Shown piece after piece: positions 41,477 to 52,220 of a stretch of DNA of 60,570 bases. The notes below the pieces were generated by a model. It was not told where the DNA came from. It was given only the letters and a program-made list of their open reading frames with translations, and searched no databases. This stretch comes from an uncultured Campylobacterales bacterium (lineage in GTDB: Bacteria; Campylobacterota; Campylobacteria; Campylobacterales; Sulfurimonadaceae). Numbering within the stretch: the stretch's first letter is position 1; every line of letters starts with the position of its first letter. The stretch lies in NCBI GenBank assembly GCA_903885085.1, contig CAISHH010000135.1:1-60570 (forward strand). The letters run 5' to 3'. The position numbers and the translations under genes were made by a program.

Positions 41477-41860
41477 TTAACGCTCTATTTTTGAACTATC
41501 GATCTCTATAAGTGTATGTACATTTCCTCTTGGATTGTAATCAGCAACAACTTTAAGATATTTTGGTTTTAATTTTGTTTCTAAAAGTTCATAAATCTCA
41601 TTTGCGCCATTTTCATGAGAGACATATCTATTTCTAAATGAATTGATGTAAAGTTTTATCGCTTTTAGTTCTATAACCCATTCATCTGGAGTGTATTCGA
41701 TATAGATCGTTGCATAATCTGGATAACCACTTCTAGGACATAAACAACTAAACTCTGGAAGAGTTAGTTTAATAAGATAATCTCTCTTGTGTAGATTTGG
41801 CCATATCTCTATATCTTGTTCAATATCAAATTCTAATACTACTTTTTCACCATATTTCAA
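41477..41860 (-). CDS. queF: NADPH-dependent 7-cyano-7-deazaguanine reductase
   Basis: FSCLCPRSGYPDYATIYIEYTPDEWVIELKAIKLYINSFRN. Confidence 0.95.
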   Translation of the reverse strand: MKYGEKVVLEFDIEQDIEIWPNLHKRDYLIKLTLPEFSCLCPRSGYPDYATIYIEYTPDEWVIELKAIKLYINSFRNRYVSHENGANEIYELLETKLKPKYLKVVADYNPRGNVHTLIEIDSSKIER

Positions 41861-43263
41861 TCTATTTCTCCTGTAAAATTTTTATTATCACAATATCTAC
41901 CTTGTAAAAGATCTATACCTATTTCATTGGATACTTTATATGTATCTTCATCTTCAATCATCTTTATCCATGACTTTGAATGAAGATCATTTATACTTTC
42001 ATGTAAACCTTTTACAATATCTCTATAGCGCATAGAACTCAAGTTTTTTGTGTATCTTGAATCAAATCGAATCATATCCACTTCTATTTCTCTAAAATAT
42101 AAAAAACTCGAATGGTATTCCCCAAATCTGTCTATTGCAATGTATACGCCCATTATTCTCAAATTTTGAATTGTTTGATTATAACGCAAAATATTATTAT
42201 AATAATCAATTTCAGAGATTAAAAGGACTATTTTGTTTTGTATTGATATGTATGTACCTAATAAGTTTTTCATATGTGATACAAATGAGGGTTCTCTAAG
42301 TGTAGTGGGTGAAACACAAATTGAATATATTCTTTCATTTGTAGATGCCATTTTTGCTACTTTATCCAAAAGAACAAGATCAAATTCTTTTGAAAGCCCC
42401 AGTCTATTTACAACTGGGATAAAAGTATTTTGATGAATTATTTTATTTTCTATTTGAAGTTTTATTGATAAGTCTTCTAAAAATATATTTCCATCTTTAT
42501 CATAGACATTTTGACTATATATTTTAAAATTACTATTTTTTATGGCATCAATTATAGATATTTGTACATCATTGGGATCAATGATATCATCTTCTTTGAA
42601 AATATTTTTTGAAGATTTATTGAGAATTTGTTGTTCAAAAAGATGATCTATCAAATAATCTAAATTTTTTGAAAAGTTGTTATCAACAATAGAAGCTATT
42701 ATTTGAACCTCAATGCCGTAAAGATTACATGTAGAAAATTTTAAACACATGAGATCAATAATAGAGGTATACTCATTTTTCTCTCCGTTTAATCCTATTA
42801 AAAAATCTCCCCCTTTTATATGACTAAGCGGAAAATCATTAATTCCTTTTGATGATAAAAAAGTTGAAATCTCTTTAACAATACCATAAAGAATATTATC
42901 TCCATTTTTTATTCCATATACTTCATTAATCGTATGAAGATTATCTATACTAATAAGAATTATGGAGTAATCTTCTTTTTGAATCTCTTTTTTTAAAAGC
43001 TTATATAGATATTCACGAGTAAATGTATGTGTGATTGGATCAGTAATTCTCTCATCAAACCCTCTATAAATCATATATAAAAAAAAGTAAATCATAATGG
43101 CAAGTATAAGAGTAGCGCCGATATAAAAGGAAGATGTTATATGTTCTGCAGGTTGATTGATAAATGAAAAGATAGATAAAAGACCCAAAAAAAAGATAGG
43201 TAAACCCATGCGAAGTGCGAGTTTAAACCTATTTTCTCTCTCTTTTTTTTCGGGTAATAGCAT
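41857..43263 (-). CDS. Degenerate GGDEF-EAL membrane protein
   Basis: DPITHTFTREYLYKLLKKEIQ and IKGGDFLIGL (GGDF, not GGDEF); EAL-like C-terminus lacks the EAL motif (LEDLSIKL). Confidence 0.75.
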   Translation of the reverse strand: MLLPEKKERENRFKLALRMGLPIFFLGLLSIFSFINQPAEHITSSFYIGATLILAIMIYFFLYMIYRGFDERITDPITHTFTREYLYKLLKKEIQKEDYSIILISIDNLHTINEVYGIKNGDNILYGIVKEISTFLSSKGINDFPLSHIKGGDFLIGLNGEKNEYTSIIDLMCLKFSTCNLYGIEVQIIASIVDNNFSKNLDYLIDHLFEQQILNKSSKNIFKEDDIIDPNDVQISIIDAIKNSNFKIYSQNVYDKDGNIFLEDLSIKLQIENKIIHQNTFIPVVNRLGLSKEFDLVLLDKVAKMASTNERIYSICVSPTTLREPSFVSHMKNLLGTYISIQNKIVLLISEIDYYNNILRYNQTIQNLRIMGVYIAIDRFGEYHSSFLYFREIEVDMIRFDSRYTKNLSSMRYRDIVKGLHESINDLHSKSWIKMIEDEDTYKVSNEIGIDLLQGRYCDNKNFTGEID

Positions 43264-43268
43264 ATCTG

Positions 43269-45614
<2,346 letters not shown>

Positions 45615-45698
45615 TTAGCTGAAAATTGTTGAGAGAAAGATTTTTTATGTCAACTTGAAAGAAAAGAGTCATTTTACAGACTCTTTTTTATAAAAATT

Positions 45699-46766
45699 TT
45701 ATATAACGATAGGCATAACGATTGTTTTAAAATTATTATTAGTTAAAACAAAAGGAAGATTTGAACTGTTAAGTCCTATTGTAAATTCTTGTGAATCTAT
45801 TTGAGCAAGAAAATCTAAAATATATCTGCTATTTACTGCAAGAACAAATGGTTCATCAAAACCAGTTTCATGAGTAATTTCTGTTTTTGCTTCAATATTA
45901 TCATTACTTAAACTTTCAAATACAATAGTATCTTTTAAAAGAGTGATTTTCATATCATTTGAAATAGTAGTGATTTGTTTTATAGAATCAATTATATTTG
46001 ATTTTGGAAGAACAATTGTTTTTGTAATCTCTTTTGGAATGATTCTAGAATAATCTGGAAATTTTCCATTAATGAGTTTTGTAAAAAATGTGTATTGATT
46101 AGAGTGAACTATGAGATAAGTATTGTCATAGTAGATCTCAATATTGTCAAAAAAGAGTTTTTGGATTTCAATAATTGCTTTTTTTGGGATAATAAGTGAA
46201 AGTTCATTTTCGGTAGAATTTTCTATACTTACTAAAGCTAAACGTCTTGTATCTGTTGAAACAAAAGAGATGCTATCATTTTTAATATCTAAAAGAGCAC
46301 CATTGAGTTCAAATTTAGGATTATTAGAATCGATTGCAGGCGTTATCTTTTTTAGTGATTCTACTAAAGTATGAGATTCTATAGATATGCTTGGTTTACC
46401 CTCATAACTTGGAAATGCAGGAAATTCATTTGATAAAAATGTTGGAAGTTTAAATTTAGAATTTGCTTGAGTAATATGTAAAATATCATTTTTAGTTTCT
46501 AAAGTAACTTCTTTATCTTTTAATATTCTGATAATGTCTAATAATTTTTTACCATTAGCAGTAACTTCTCCATCTTCTGAGGCGTGAATTTGGTCTATTT
46601 TTACTTGTAAACCTATTTCATAATCTGTAGCCTTAAGAGTTAATACAGAATTTTCTACTTTTATATATATATGAGATGTAATTTGTGAAGTATCCTTTTT
46701 TTCTAAAAAAGGTTGAGAAGAAAGTAGAATGTTTTCAAAAATAGATTTTGCTATTGTTATTTTCAT
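45699..46766 (-). CDS. dnaN: DNA polymerase III beta sliding clamp
   Basis: 355-aa clamp between gyrB and dnaA; C-terminal …NNNFKTIVMPIVI. Confidence 0.94.
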   Translation of the reverse strand: MKITIAKSIFENILLSSQPFLEKKDTSQITSHIYIKVENSVLTLKATDYEIGLQVKIDQIHASEDGEVTANGKKLLDIIRILKDKEVTLETKNDILHITQANSKFKLPTFLSNEFPAFPSYEGKPSISIESHTLVESLKKITPAIDSNNPKFELNGALLDIKNDSISFVSTDTRRLALVSIENSTENELSLIIPKKAIIEIQKLFFDNIEIYYDNTYLIVHSNQYTFFTKLINGKFPDYSRIIPKEITKTIVLPKSNIIDSIKQITTISNDMKITLLKDTIVFESLSNDNIEAKTEITHETGFDEPFVLAVNSRYILDFLAQIDSQEFTIGLNSSNLPFVLTNNNFKTIVMPIVI

Positions 46767-46824
46767 GATTTTTCCTATTTATTTTTTAAATTATTAGTAC
46801 GTAGTAGTAGGGGGTTGTGAGTAT

Positions 46825-46904
46825 GTGAAAAAACCACTATTTACCCGCTACACTCGAACATACTTGTGTGAATGCACATATCAGCATCTTTCACATCTTT
46901 TCAC
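46825..46904. promoter_or_regulatory. DnaA-box-like cluster, dnaA-dnaN spacer (putative oriC part)
   Basis: GTGAA at 46825 and 46868, TTCAC at 46890 and 46900, in an AT-rich spacer. Confidence 0.65.
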
Positions 46905-46955
46905 TTCTCAAATTATATCTTTTTTTATGTAGCTTACAAATAAATTTTATTTTAT

Positions 46956-48272
46956 CTATGAAGCAGTTTTTATTTTATTGTTCAATTCTTCTATTTTTGT
47001 TTTAAAATCTTCATCATCTTTGATAAGCTCATTGATCTTTTTCATGGTATGAGAGATAGCAGTATGGTCTTTCATACCAAAATATTGAGCAAGTTGTGGC
47101 ATTGAGTTTGTAGTAAGATCACGACACAGATAGATGGCAATTCGTCTCGCATAAACAATATTTTTTGATCTGCTTTTTGATTTTACTTCACTTGGTTTTA
47201 CATTGAGTTCTTTTGCAACAACATCCATAATAAGGTCTATGGTTATATTTGCACGATTTTCTCTTTGTTGTTCTTTTAAAACATTTTTTGCGAACTCTAT
47301 ATTAATGTCGATGTTCATTAGTTTTGCGTAAGCATGGAGTTTTGAAAGGATTCCTTCTATTTCACGTGCATTGTTTTCGATAATAGTTGCAATATAGTTG
47401 ATAACATCATTACTGAGTTTAATACGGTTGATTTCACATTTCTTTTTAATAATATTGATCTTCGTTTCAAGCTCTGGAGGCTGAATATCAGCAATGAGTC
47501 CCCATTCAAAGCGGCTTTTGAGTCTTGCTTCAAGACCGCCTATCTGTTTTGGATGTTTATCAGATGTGATAATGATCTGCTTTTTCTCATTTTTCAGAGC
47601 TTCAAAAGTGTGAAAAAATTCTTCTTGAACAGAGTCCTTTCCGCTAAGAAATTGAATATCATCGATAAGAAGAACATCACACTTTCTATATTTGTCTTTA
47701 AATCTATCCATATTCCCGTTTCTAAGATGGCGAAGAAAATCATTTAAAAACTGTTCTACAGAGGTGTAGATAACATTTTTACCTTGGTTTTGAAGCACAT
47801 TTCCTATAGCCTGCATAAGGTGTGTTTTTCCAATCCCGACACCGCCGTAAATAAAAAGAGGATTGTAAATGCCACCAGGCTTTTCGCTGACACTTTTTGC
47901 AGCCGCGTAAGCAAACTGGTTGGAACCGCCGACAACAAAGTTGTCAAAAGTATGAGAAGGGTTAAGCATAGAGTGTTTTATTTTTTCTTTATCTATAACA
48001 TTTTTGACTTCTTTTGTCTGGGACTCTAGTTTTGATGGCAAAGTTATAAGAACATTTACTTTATTTGAACTGTAAACTTCAAAAAGGTGGGATATTTTTT
48101 CGCAAAACTTTGTTTTAATGTAATTTGCTATGAGAGTATTTGGTGCATAATAGATAGCTTGGTCACTACTAGAATTTTTTTCATCAAATGTGAGCTGTTT
48201 GATATAGCGCTTATACTCTATATCAGGGATTTCTTCTTTGAGTTTGAGAAGGATTTTTTCGCCAATATTCAT
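46956..48272 (-). CDS. dnaA: Chromosomal replication initiator DnaA
   Basis: NPLFIYGGVGIGKTHLMQAIGN, VLLIDDIQFLSGKDSVQEEFFHTF, CRDLTTNSMPQLAQYFGMKDHTAISHTMKKI. Start at MNIGEKILLKL preferred. Confidence 0.98.
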   Translation of the reverse strand: MNIGEKILLKLKEEIPDIEYKRYIKQLTFDEKNSSSDQAIYYAPNTLIANYIKTKFCEKISHLFEVYSSNKVNVLITLPSKLESQTKEVKNVIDKEKIKHSMLNPSHTFDNFVVGGSNQFAYAAAKSVSEKPGGIYNPLFIYGGVGIGKTHLMQAIGNVLQNQGKNVIYTSVEQFLNDFLRHLRNGNMDRFKDKYRKCDVLLIDDIQFLSGKDSVQEEFFHTFEALKNEKKQIIITSDKHPKQIGGLEARLKSRFEWGLIADIQPPELETKINIIKKKCEINRIKLSNDVINYIATIIENNAREIEGILSKLHAYAKLMNIDINIEFAKNVLKEQQRENRANITIDLIMDVVAKELNVKPSEVKSKSRSKNIVYARRIAIYLCRDLTTNSMPQLAQYFGMKDHTAISHTMKKINELIKDDEDFKTKIEELNNKIKTAS

Positions 48273-48284
48273 AAATTGCCTTAG

Positions 48285-48391
48285 GTGAATGAAATGTGAA
48301 TTAAGTATGTGAATAATAACACGAATCACCGTAGAAGTACATTAAATAGGAGTATAAATATATGTGAATAAAAGATATTCACATGTGTGAA
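48285..48391. promoter_or_regulatory. DnaA-box-like cluster upstream of dnaA (putative oriC part)
   Basis: GTGAA/TTCAC at 48285, 48296, 48309, 48364, 48378 and 48387; TATGTGAATA twice exactly (48306, 48361). Confidence 0.75.
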
Positions 48392-48403
48392 TAGATATAG
48401 AAT

Positions 48404-49672
48404 TTAAGATTCTATTCTATTTCTTCCATTCGTTTTTGCAAGGTAAAGTTTTTGATCAACTTTTCGTATACTGTTTTCAATATTGAACTCATATCTATCC
48501 GCATGACTTGGATCTACTTCTATAATTCCAAAGGATGCCGTAATATTGATTTTTTTTGTTGCTATCTGGATATTAAAATTTTCTAAATTAACTCTAAATC
48601 TTTCTAACAGTTTTATACCATTTTCTATTGGTGTTAATGGAAAAATGATTATAAATTCCTCACCACCGTATCTTATAATATAGTCAGTTTCTCTCAAAGT
48701 TGCTTTGAGAAATGATGCAAATGATTTTAAAACTATATCGCCGCTTTCATGCCCATAAGTGTCATTAATTACTTTAAAATGATCAAGATCACACATCGCT
48801 ATAGAAAATGTTTTATCTGTAAGTTTTGCTAGTCTAAATTCATTTTCATAGATGTCATCAAGATAGTTTCTGTTTAAGAGTTTTGTGAGCGTGTCATAAT
48901 GTGCTTTTTGCATATACTCCGAACTTTTTATAAATGAAAGTTCTATCCCAATATCAATAGATAGATATTCACATTTTTGAAGCATAGATAAAATAAGCAT
49001 GTATTCAATTTTATTTTTTGAGCTCATATGAGATTTGATTCTCGATGATAACTGATGGAGTTTATCATGAGCTAATGTAAGAGTTGCATATTGGCTGTTG
49101 TTGGAGATAGTCATTTTTCCGTCTGAATCAAGCCATTTTCCAAATTCACATAGTTTTGAATTTGTTTGTGGAAAAAGATTTGTATCAAAGTTATGTATGG
49201 AAAAAGCAAGATCATTTAACCAGTCAAGATGCTGTTCATAGTATTTGATGATTTTTTTCTCTTTAAATATTTCTATAGCGCGTATTCTAAGAACATTTTT
49301 GTTTATGAGTTCTTGTGAGTAAGAGCTTAAAAAGATTTTAGCAATACTATTTTCTATCTCTCTAAAAAGTTCAAAAAGTTCAAAAAGCTTATTTGCATTT
49401 CTTTCTAGTAAAACTTTGTTTGCTACTTTATTTTTTATAAATTCAATTTCATTGAAAAAAATTGAATAAGGAATATTTTGAAATATTTTTAGATTTGAAA
49501 GTTCATGAAATATTTCTAATACTTTATCTCTTTTATCTAAAAAAAGTGCGTGTAACACTTGTTTATAATAATTCAAAATAGAATTTTTCTCATCTTCAGT
49601 ATAAAAAACTTTACAATTGGCACCCATAATCTGAAGTTCTAACTCTTCTAATATCTCATCAATTTTTTTCAT
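48404..49672 (-). CDS. Diguanylate cyclase
   Basis: RYGGEEFIIIFPL; N-terminal domain with conserved-looking His/Cys residues. Confidence 0.92.
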   Translation of the reverse strand: MKKIDEILEELELQIMGANCKVFYTEDEKNSILNYYKQVLHALFLDKRDKVLEIFHELSNLKIFQNIPYSIFFNEIEFIKNKVANKVLLERNANKLFELFELFREIENSIAKIFLSSYSQELINKNVLRIRAIEIFKEKKIIKYYEQHLDWLNDLAFSIHNFDTNLFPQTNSKLCEFGKWLDSDGKMTISNNSQYATLTLAHDKLHQLSSRIKSHMSSKNKIEYMLILSMLQKCEYLSIDIGIELSFIKSSEYMQKAHYDTLTKLLNRNYLDDIYENEFRLAKLTDKTFSIAMCDLDHFKVINDTYGHESGDIVLKSFASFLKATLRETDYIIRYGGEEFIIIFPLTPIENGIKLLERFRVNLENFNIQIATKKINITASFGIIEVDPSHADRYEFNIENSIRKVDQKLYLAKTNGRNRIES

Positions 49673-49700
49673 TGCAGCATCTTTTTATAAATTTTATTTT

Positions 49701-50198
49701 TTATGGCGTTTTTCTCTCTTTTTTAGGGAAATCAAAAAAGAGTAATTTTGTACATTTAGAGCTTATATCTTTAAAATATTCAGAATCGATTTCAAGCTCA
49801 ACAATACCACATGTCGGAATATTCTCTTTAAAATCTACAAGAGTCTCAACAAACATGTTGAGACCTGGATTGTGTCCTATTAAAAAAACAATATTACACG
49901 ACTCATCTATTGTTAAGATTGTATCGAATATATTATCTTTATTACCTTCATAAAGTTTTGAATTATATGTTATCTGTTTTTTAAAGTTTAGCTCTTTGGC
50001 GATCAATTCGGCCGTTGATTTTGCTCTTAGTGCAGGACTTGAAATAATAATATCTGGAATTACACCTTTTTGTTTGAGAATATTTGCCATAAAAGGTGTA
50101 TCTTTTTTTCCTCTTTTATTAAGCGGTCTATCAAAATCATCCAGAGTTGAGTCTTTCCAGCTTGATTTTGCGTGTCTTATAATATAAAGCTTTTTCAT
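49701..50198 (-). CDS. SixA-like phosphohistidine phosphatase
   Basis: MKKLYIIRHAKSSWKD (RHG/RHA motif), VFLIGHNPGLNMFVE. Confidence 0.85.
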   Translation of the reverse strand: MKKLYIIRHAKSSWKDSTLDDFDRPLNKRGKKDTPFMANILKQKGVIPDIIISSPALRAKSTAELIAKELNFKKQITYNSKLYEGNKDNIFDTILTIDESCNIVFLIGHNPGLNMFVETLVDFKENIPTCGIVELEIDSEYFKDISSKCTKLLFFDFPKKERKTP

Positions 50199-50299
50199 TT
50201 GTTTATTTACTCCGATGGATTCATAAAGTTGCTTTTTGTCATAATTTTGAGAATTAAAAAATTTTACATGTATAATCGTTAAAACAAGATTGGATAAAA

Positions 50300-50785
50300 A
50301 TGATAAATATTTTAGGAATAGATCCCGGAACGAGAAATATGGGTTATGCAATCATCTCTTTGGATAAGGGAAAAATCTCTTTAGTCGAAGCTGGGCTTGT
50401 GAAGATGAAAGCTGAAGATCTGCAGTTTCAAATCCCTCAGATGGCTGAAGCGCTAGAACAGCTTTTTAAATCTTTTAAGATCGATGAAGTTGCAGTTGAG
50501 AGTATGTTTTATGCGCATAATCCTAAAACGGTTATAAAACTTGCGCAGTTTCGCGGAGCTTTGATGTTAAAACTTCTTCAAGAGTTTGGGCAGTTTAGCG
50601 AGTACACGCCTCTTCAGATAAAAAAAGCGCTTACTGGAAAAGCAAAAGCGGGCAAAGAACAAGTCGCATATATGGTAAAAAATCTTTTAAATATCAAAAA
50701 AGAGATCAAACCGCTTGATATTACGGATGCGATGGCGATTGCCATTACACACTCACAGCGTGTGCGTTTGGCGGCACAAAATTAA
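50300..50785 (+). CDS. ruvC: Crossover junction endodeoxyribonuclease RuvC
   Basis: [16 protein letters not shown]…[22 protein letters not shown]…[12 protein letters not shown]. Confidence 0.96.
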   Translation: MINILGIDPGTRNMGYAIISLDKGKISLVEAGLVKMKAEDLQFQIPQMAEALEQLFKSFKIDEVAVESMFYAHNPKTVIKLAQFRGALMLKLLQEFGQFSEYTPLQIKKALTGKAKAGKEQVAYMVKNLLNIKKEIKPLDITDAMAIAITHSQRVRLAAQN

Positions 50786-50840
50786 GTTTTAATTGCAATG
50801 AGTGTAAAATGGCACTTCAAATTAATAGAAGGATTTTTAA

Positions 50841-51392
50841 ATGAGCGTAGAAAAAGAGTTAATGAGTCGTAGTGGAAGTAAATGTGAATTATGTGGAAGT
50901 GAAGAAAATTTATCAGTTTTAGAAGTCTCGCCATCAGACGCAAGTGCAGAACAATCGATCTTGGTTTGTTTACCATGTAAGACACAAATTGAATCAGACG
51001 AGCTTGATGAAAATCACTTTAATTGTCTAAACGATTCTATGTGGAGTGAAGTGCCAGCTGTAAAAGTAATGGCTTACAGACTTTTAACAAAACTTGGGCG
51101 TCAAGATCTTTTAGAGATGATGTATTTAGAAGATGAAGAAAAATCTTGGGCTGAAGCGGGTTTAAAAAGTGCAAGCGATGTAATAGTTAAAGATGCAAAC
51201 GGTGTTATCCTTCAACACGGTGATAGTGTTGTTATCTTAAAAGACTTAGATGTTAAAGGTGCTGGTTTTACGGCAAAGCGAGGAACGACTGTACGAAACA
51301 TCACGATTCCTAATGACGTTGAAGGTCATATTGAAGGTCGTGTAAACGGTGCTAAAATTTATCTTAAAACAGAGTTTTTGAAAAAAGCATAA
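50841..51392 (+). CDS. PhnA/YjdM-family zinc-ribbon protein
   Basis: CELCGSEENL…CLPCK and C-terminal VKDANGVILQHGDSVVILKDLDVKGAGFTAKRGT. Confidence 0.88.
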   Translation: MSVEKELMSRSGSKCELCGSEENLSVLEVSPSDASAEQSILVCLPCKTQIESDELDENHFNCLNDSMWSEVPAVKVMAYRLLTKLGRQDLLEMMYLEDEEKSWAEAGLKSASDVIVKDANGVILQHGDSVVILKDLDVKGAGFTAKRGTTVRNITIPNDVEGHIEGRVNGAKIYLKTEFLKKA

Positions 51393-51398
51393 TTTGTT

Positions 51399-51857
51399 AT
51401 GAACTCCGTTATTTTTGTTTGTCTAGGAAATATTTGCCGTTCACCTCTCGCTGAGGGGATTGCAAAAAAGTTAGTGCAAGAAAAAGGTCTACACCCAAAG
51501 GGCACTTCGCATGTAAGAGTTGCATCTGCTGGAACTGGTGGCTGGCATGAGGGTGAAGCACCGTGTGCAAACTCTGTCAAAGTCGCTCAAAATAATGGTA
51601 TTGATATTTCTAGTCTAAGAGCTTCTCAGATTACAAAAAAAGATCTTGAAGAGTTTGAGTTTGTTATAGCTTTGGATGAGAATAACTATAATAATTTGAA
51701 AATACTTGGCGCAAAAAATCTCTACAAACTCGGTTCATTTGGATATAACAATCAAGATGTTCCTGATCCTTATTTTTTTAATGGGTTTGAGGGTTTTGAT
51801 AAAGTGTATGAGATGATAGAAGTTTGTGTTAGGAATCTGTTTGAAGAGTTAGCCTGA
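51399..51857 (+). CDS. Low-molecular-weight protein tyrosine phosphatase
   Basis: VIFVCLGNICRSPLAEGIAKK (C-x5-R-S P-loop) and VPDPYFFNGFEGFDKVYEMIE. Confidence 0.94.
   Translation: MNSVIFVCLGNICRSPLAEGIAKKLVQEKGLHPKGTSHVRVASAGTGGWHEGEAPCANSVKVAQNNGIDISSLRASQITKKDLEEFEFVIALDENNYNNLKILGAKNLYKLGSFGYNNQDVPDPYFFNGFEGFDKVYEMIEVCVRNLFEELA
51488..51517. repeat. 30-bp expanded copy of the CTTACA/TGTAAG palindrome inside the LMW-PTP gene
   Basis: TCTACA-CCCAAAGGGCACTTCGCA-TGTAAG; 25 of 30 bases identical to 14166-14195. Confidence 0.8.
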
Positions 51858-52220
51858 AAAAGGCAACTCTTTAAATTTTATGCTTTCGCAGATGATATAA
51901 AGCGGTGAATCTTTAGCCGTTTGTAGTGAGCTATATTCCCCATGACAAAGTACAAAATACTTATCTTCAGAAATTATACTTATCCCCTCACTCATATCAA
52001 GATAAGCTAACTTACTGTTTTCGATAAATTTGGCATCATTCACATTTGATAATTCAAATACTACATCAATCCAGTCAAATGCACGTCCAGTATCTTGAAC
52101 ACTGAACTGTATTTCTATAACACTCGGGGATTTGATTGTTATATTTTTTATCTCACTTCCAGAGAACCTTTCAAAGCGAGCTTGAAATGTTTTAAGCTCG
52201 CTTACATGTAAAGGTTTCAT
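51849..52220 (-). CDS. Hypothetical protein
   Basis: 123-aa ORF directly downstream of nrdA on the same strand. Confidence 0.65.
   Translation of the reverse strand: MKPLHVSELKTFQARFERFSGSEIKNITIKSPSVIEIQFSVQDTGRAFDWIDVVFELSNVNDAKFIENSKLAYLDMSEGISIISEDKYFVLCHGEYSSLQTAKDSPLYIICESIKFKELPFSG
52202..52211. repeat. TTACATGTAA copy 11
   Basis: Exact; 5' end of the 123-aa ORF, LHV frame (KPLHVSE). Confidence 0.9.

Noticed and set aside
48379-48392. TTCACATGTGTGAA as a variant of the TTACATGTAA family
   Set aside because: Shares ACATGT only; better explained as two inverted DnaA-box-like TTCAC cores at oriC.
51359-51580. Antisense ORF across the 30-bp repeat (contains LTCEVPFGCR)
   Set aside because: Explained by the near-palindromic repeat being open on both strands; the LMW-PTP frame is the real gene.
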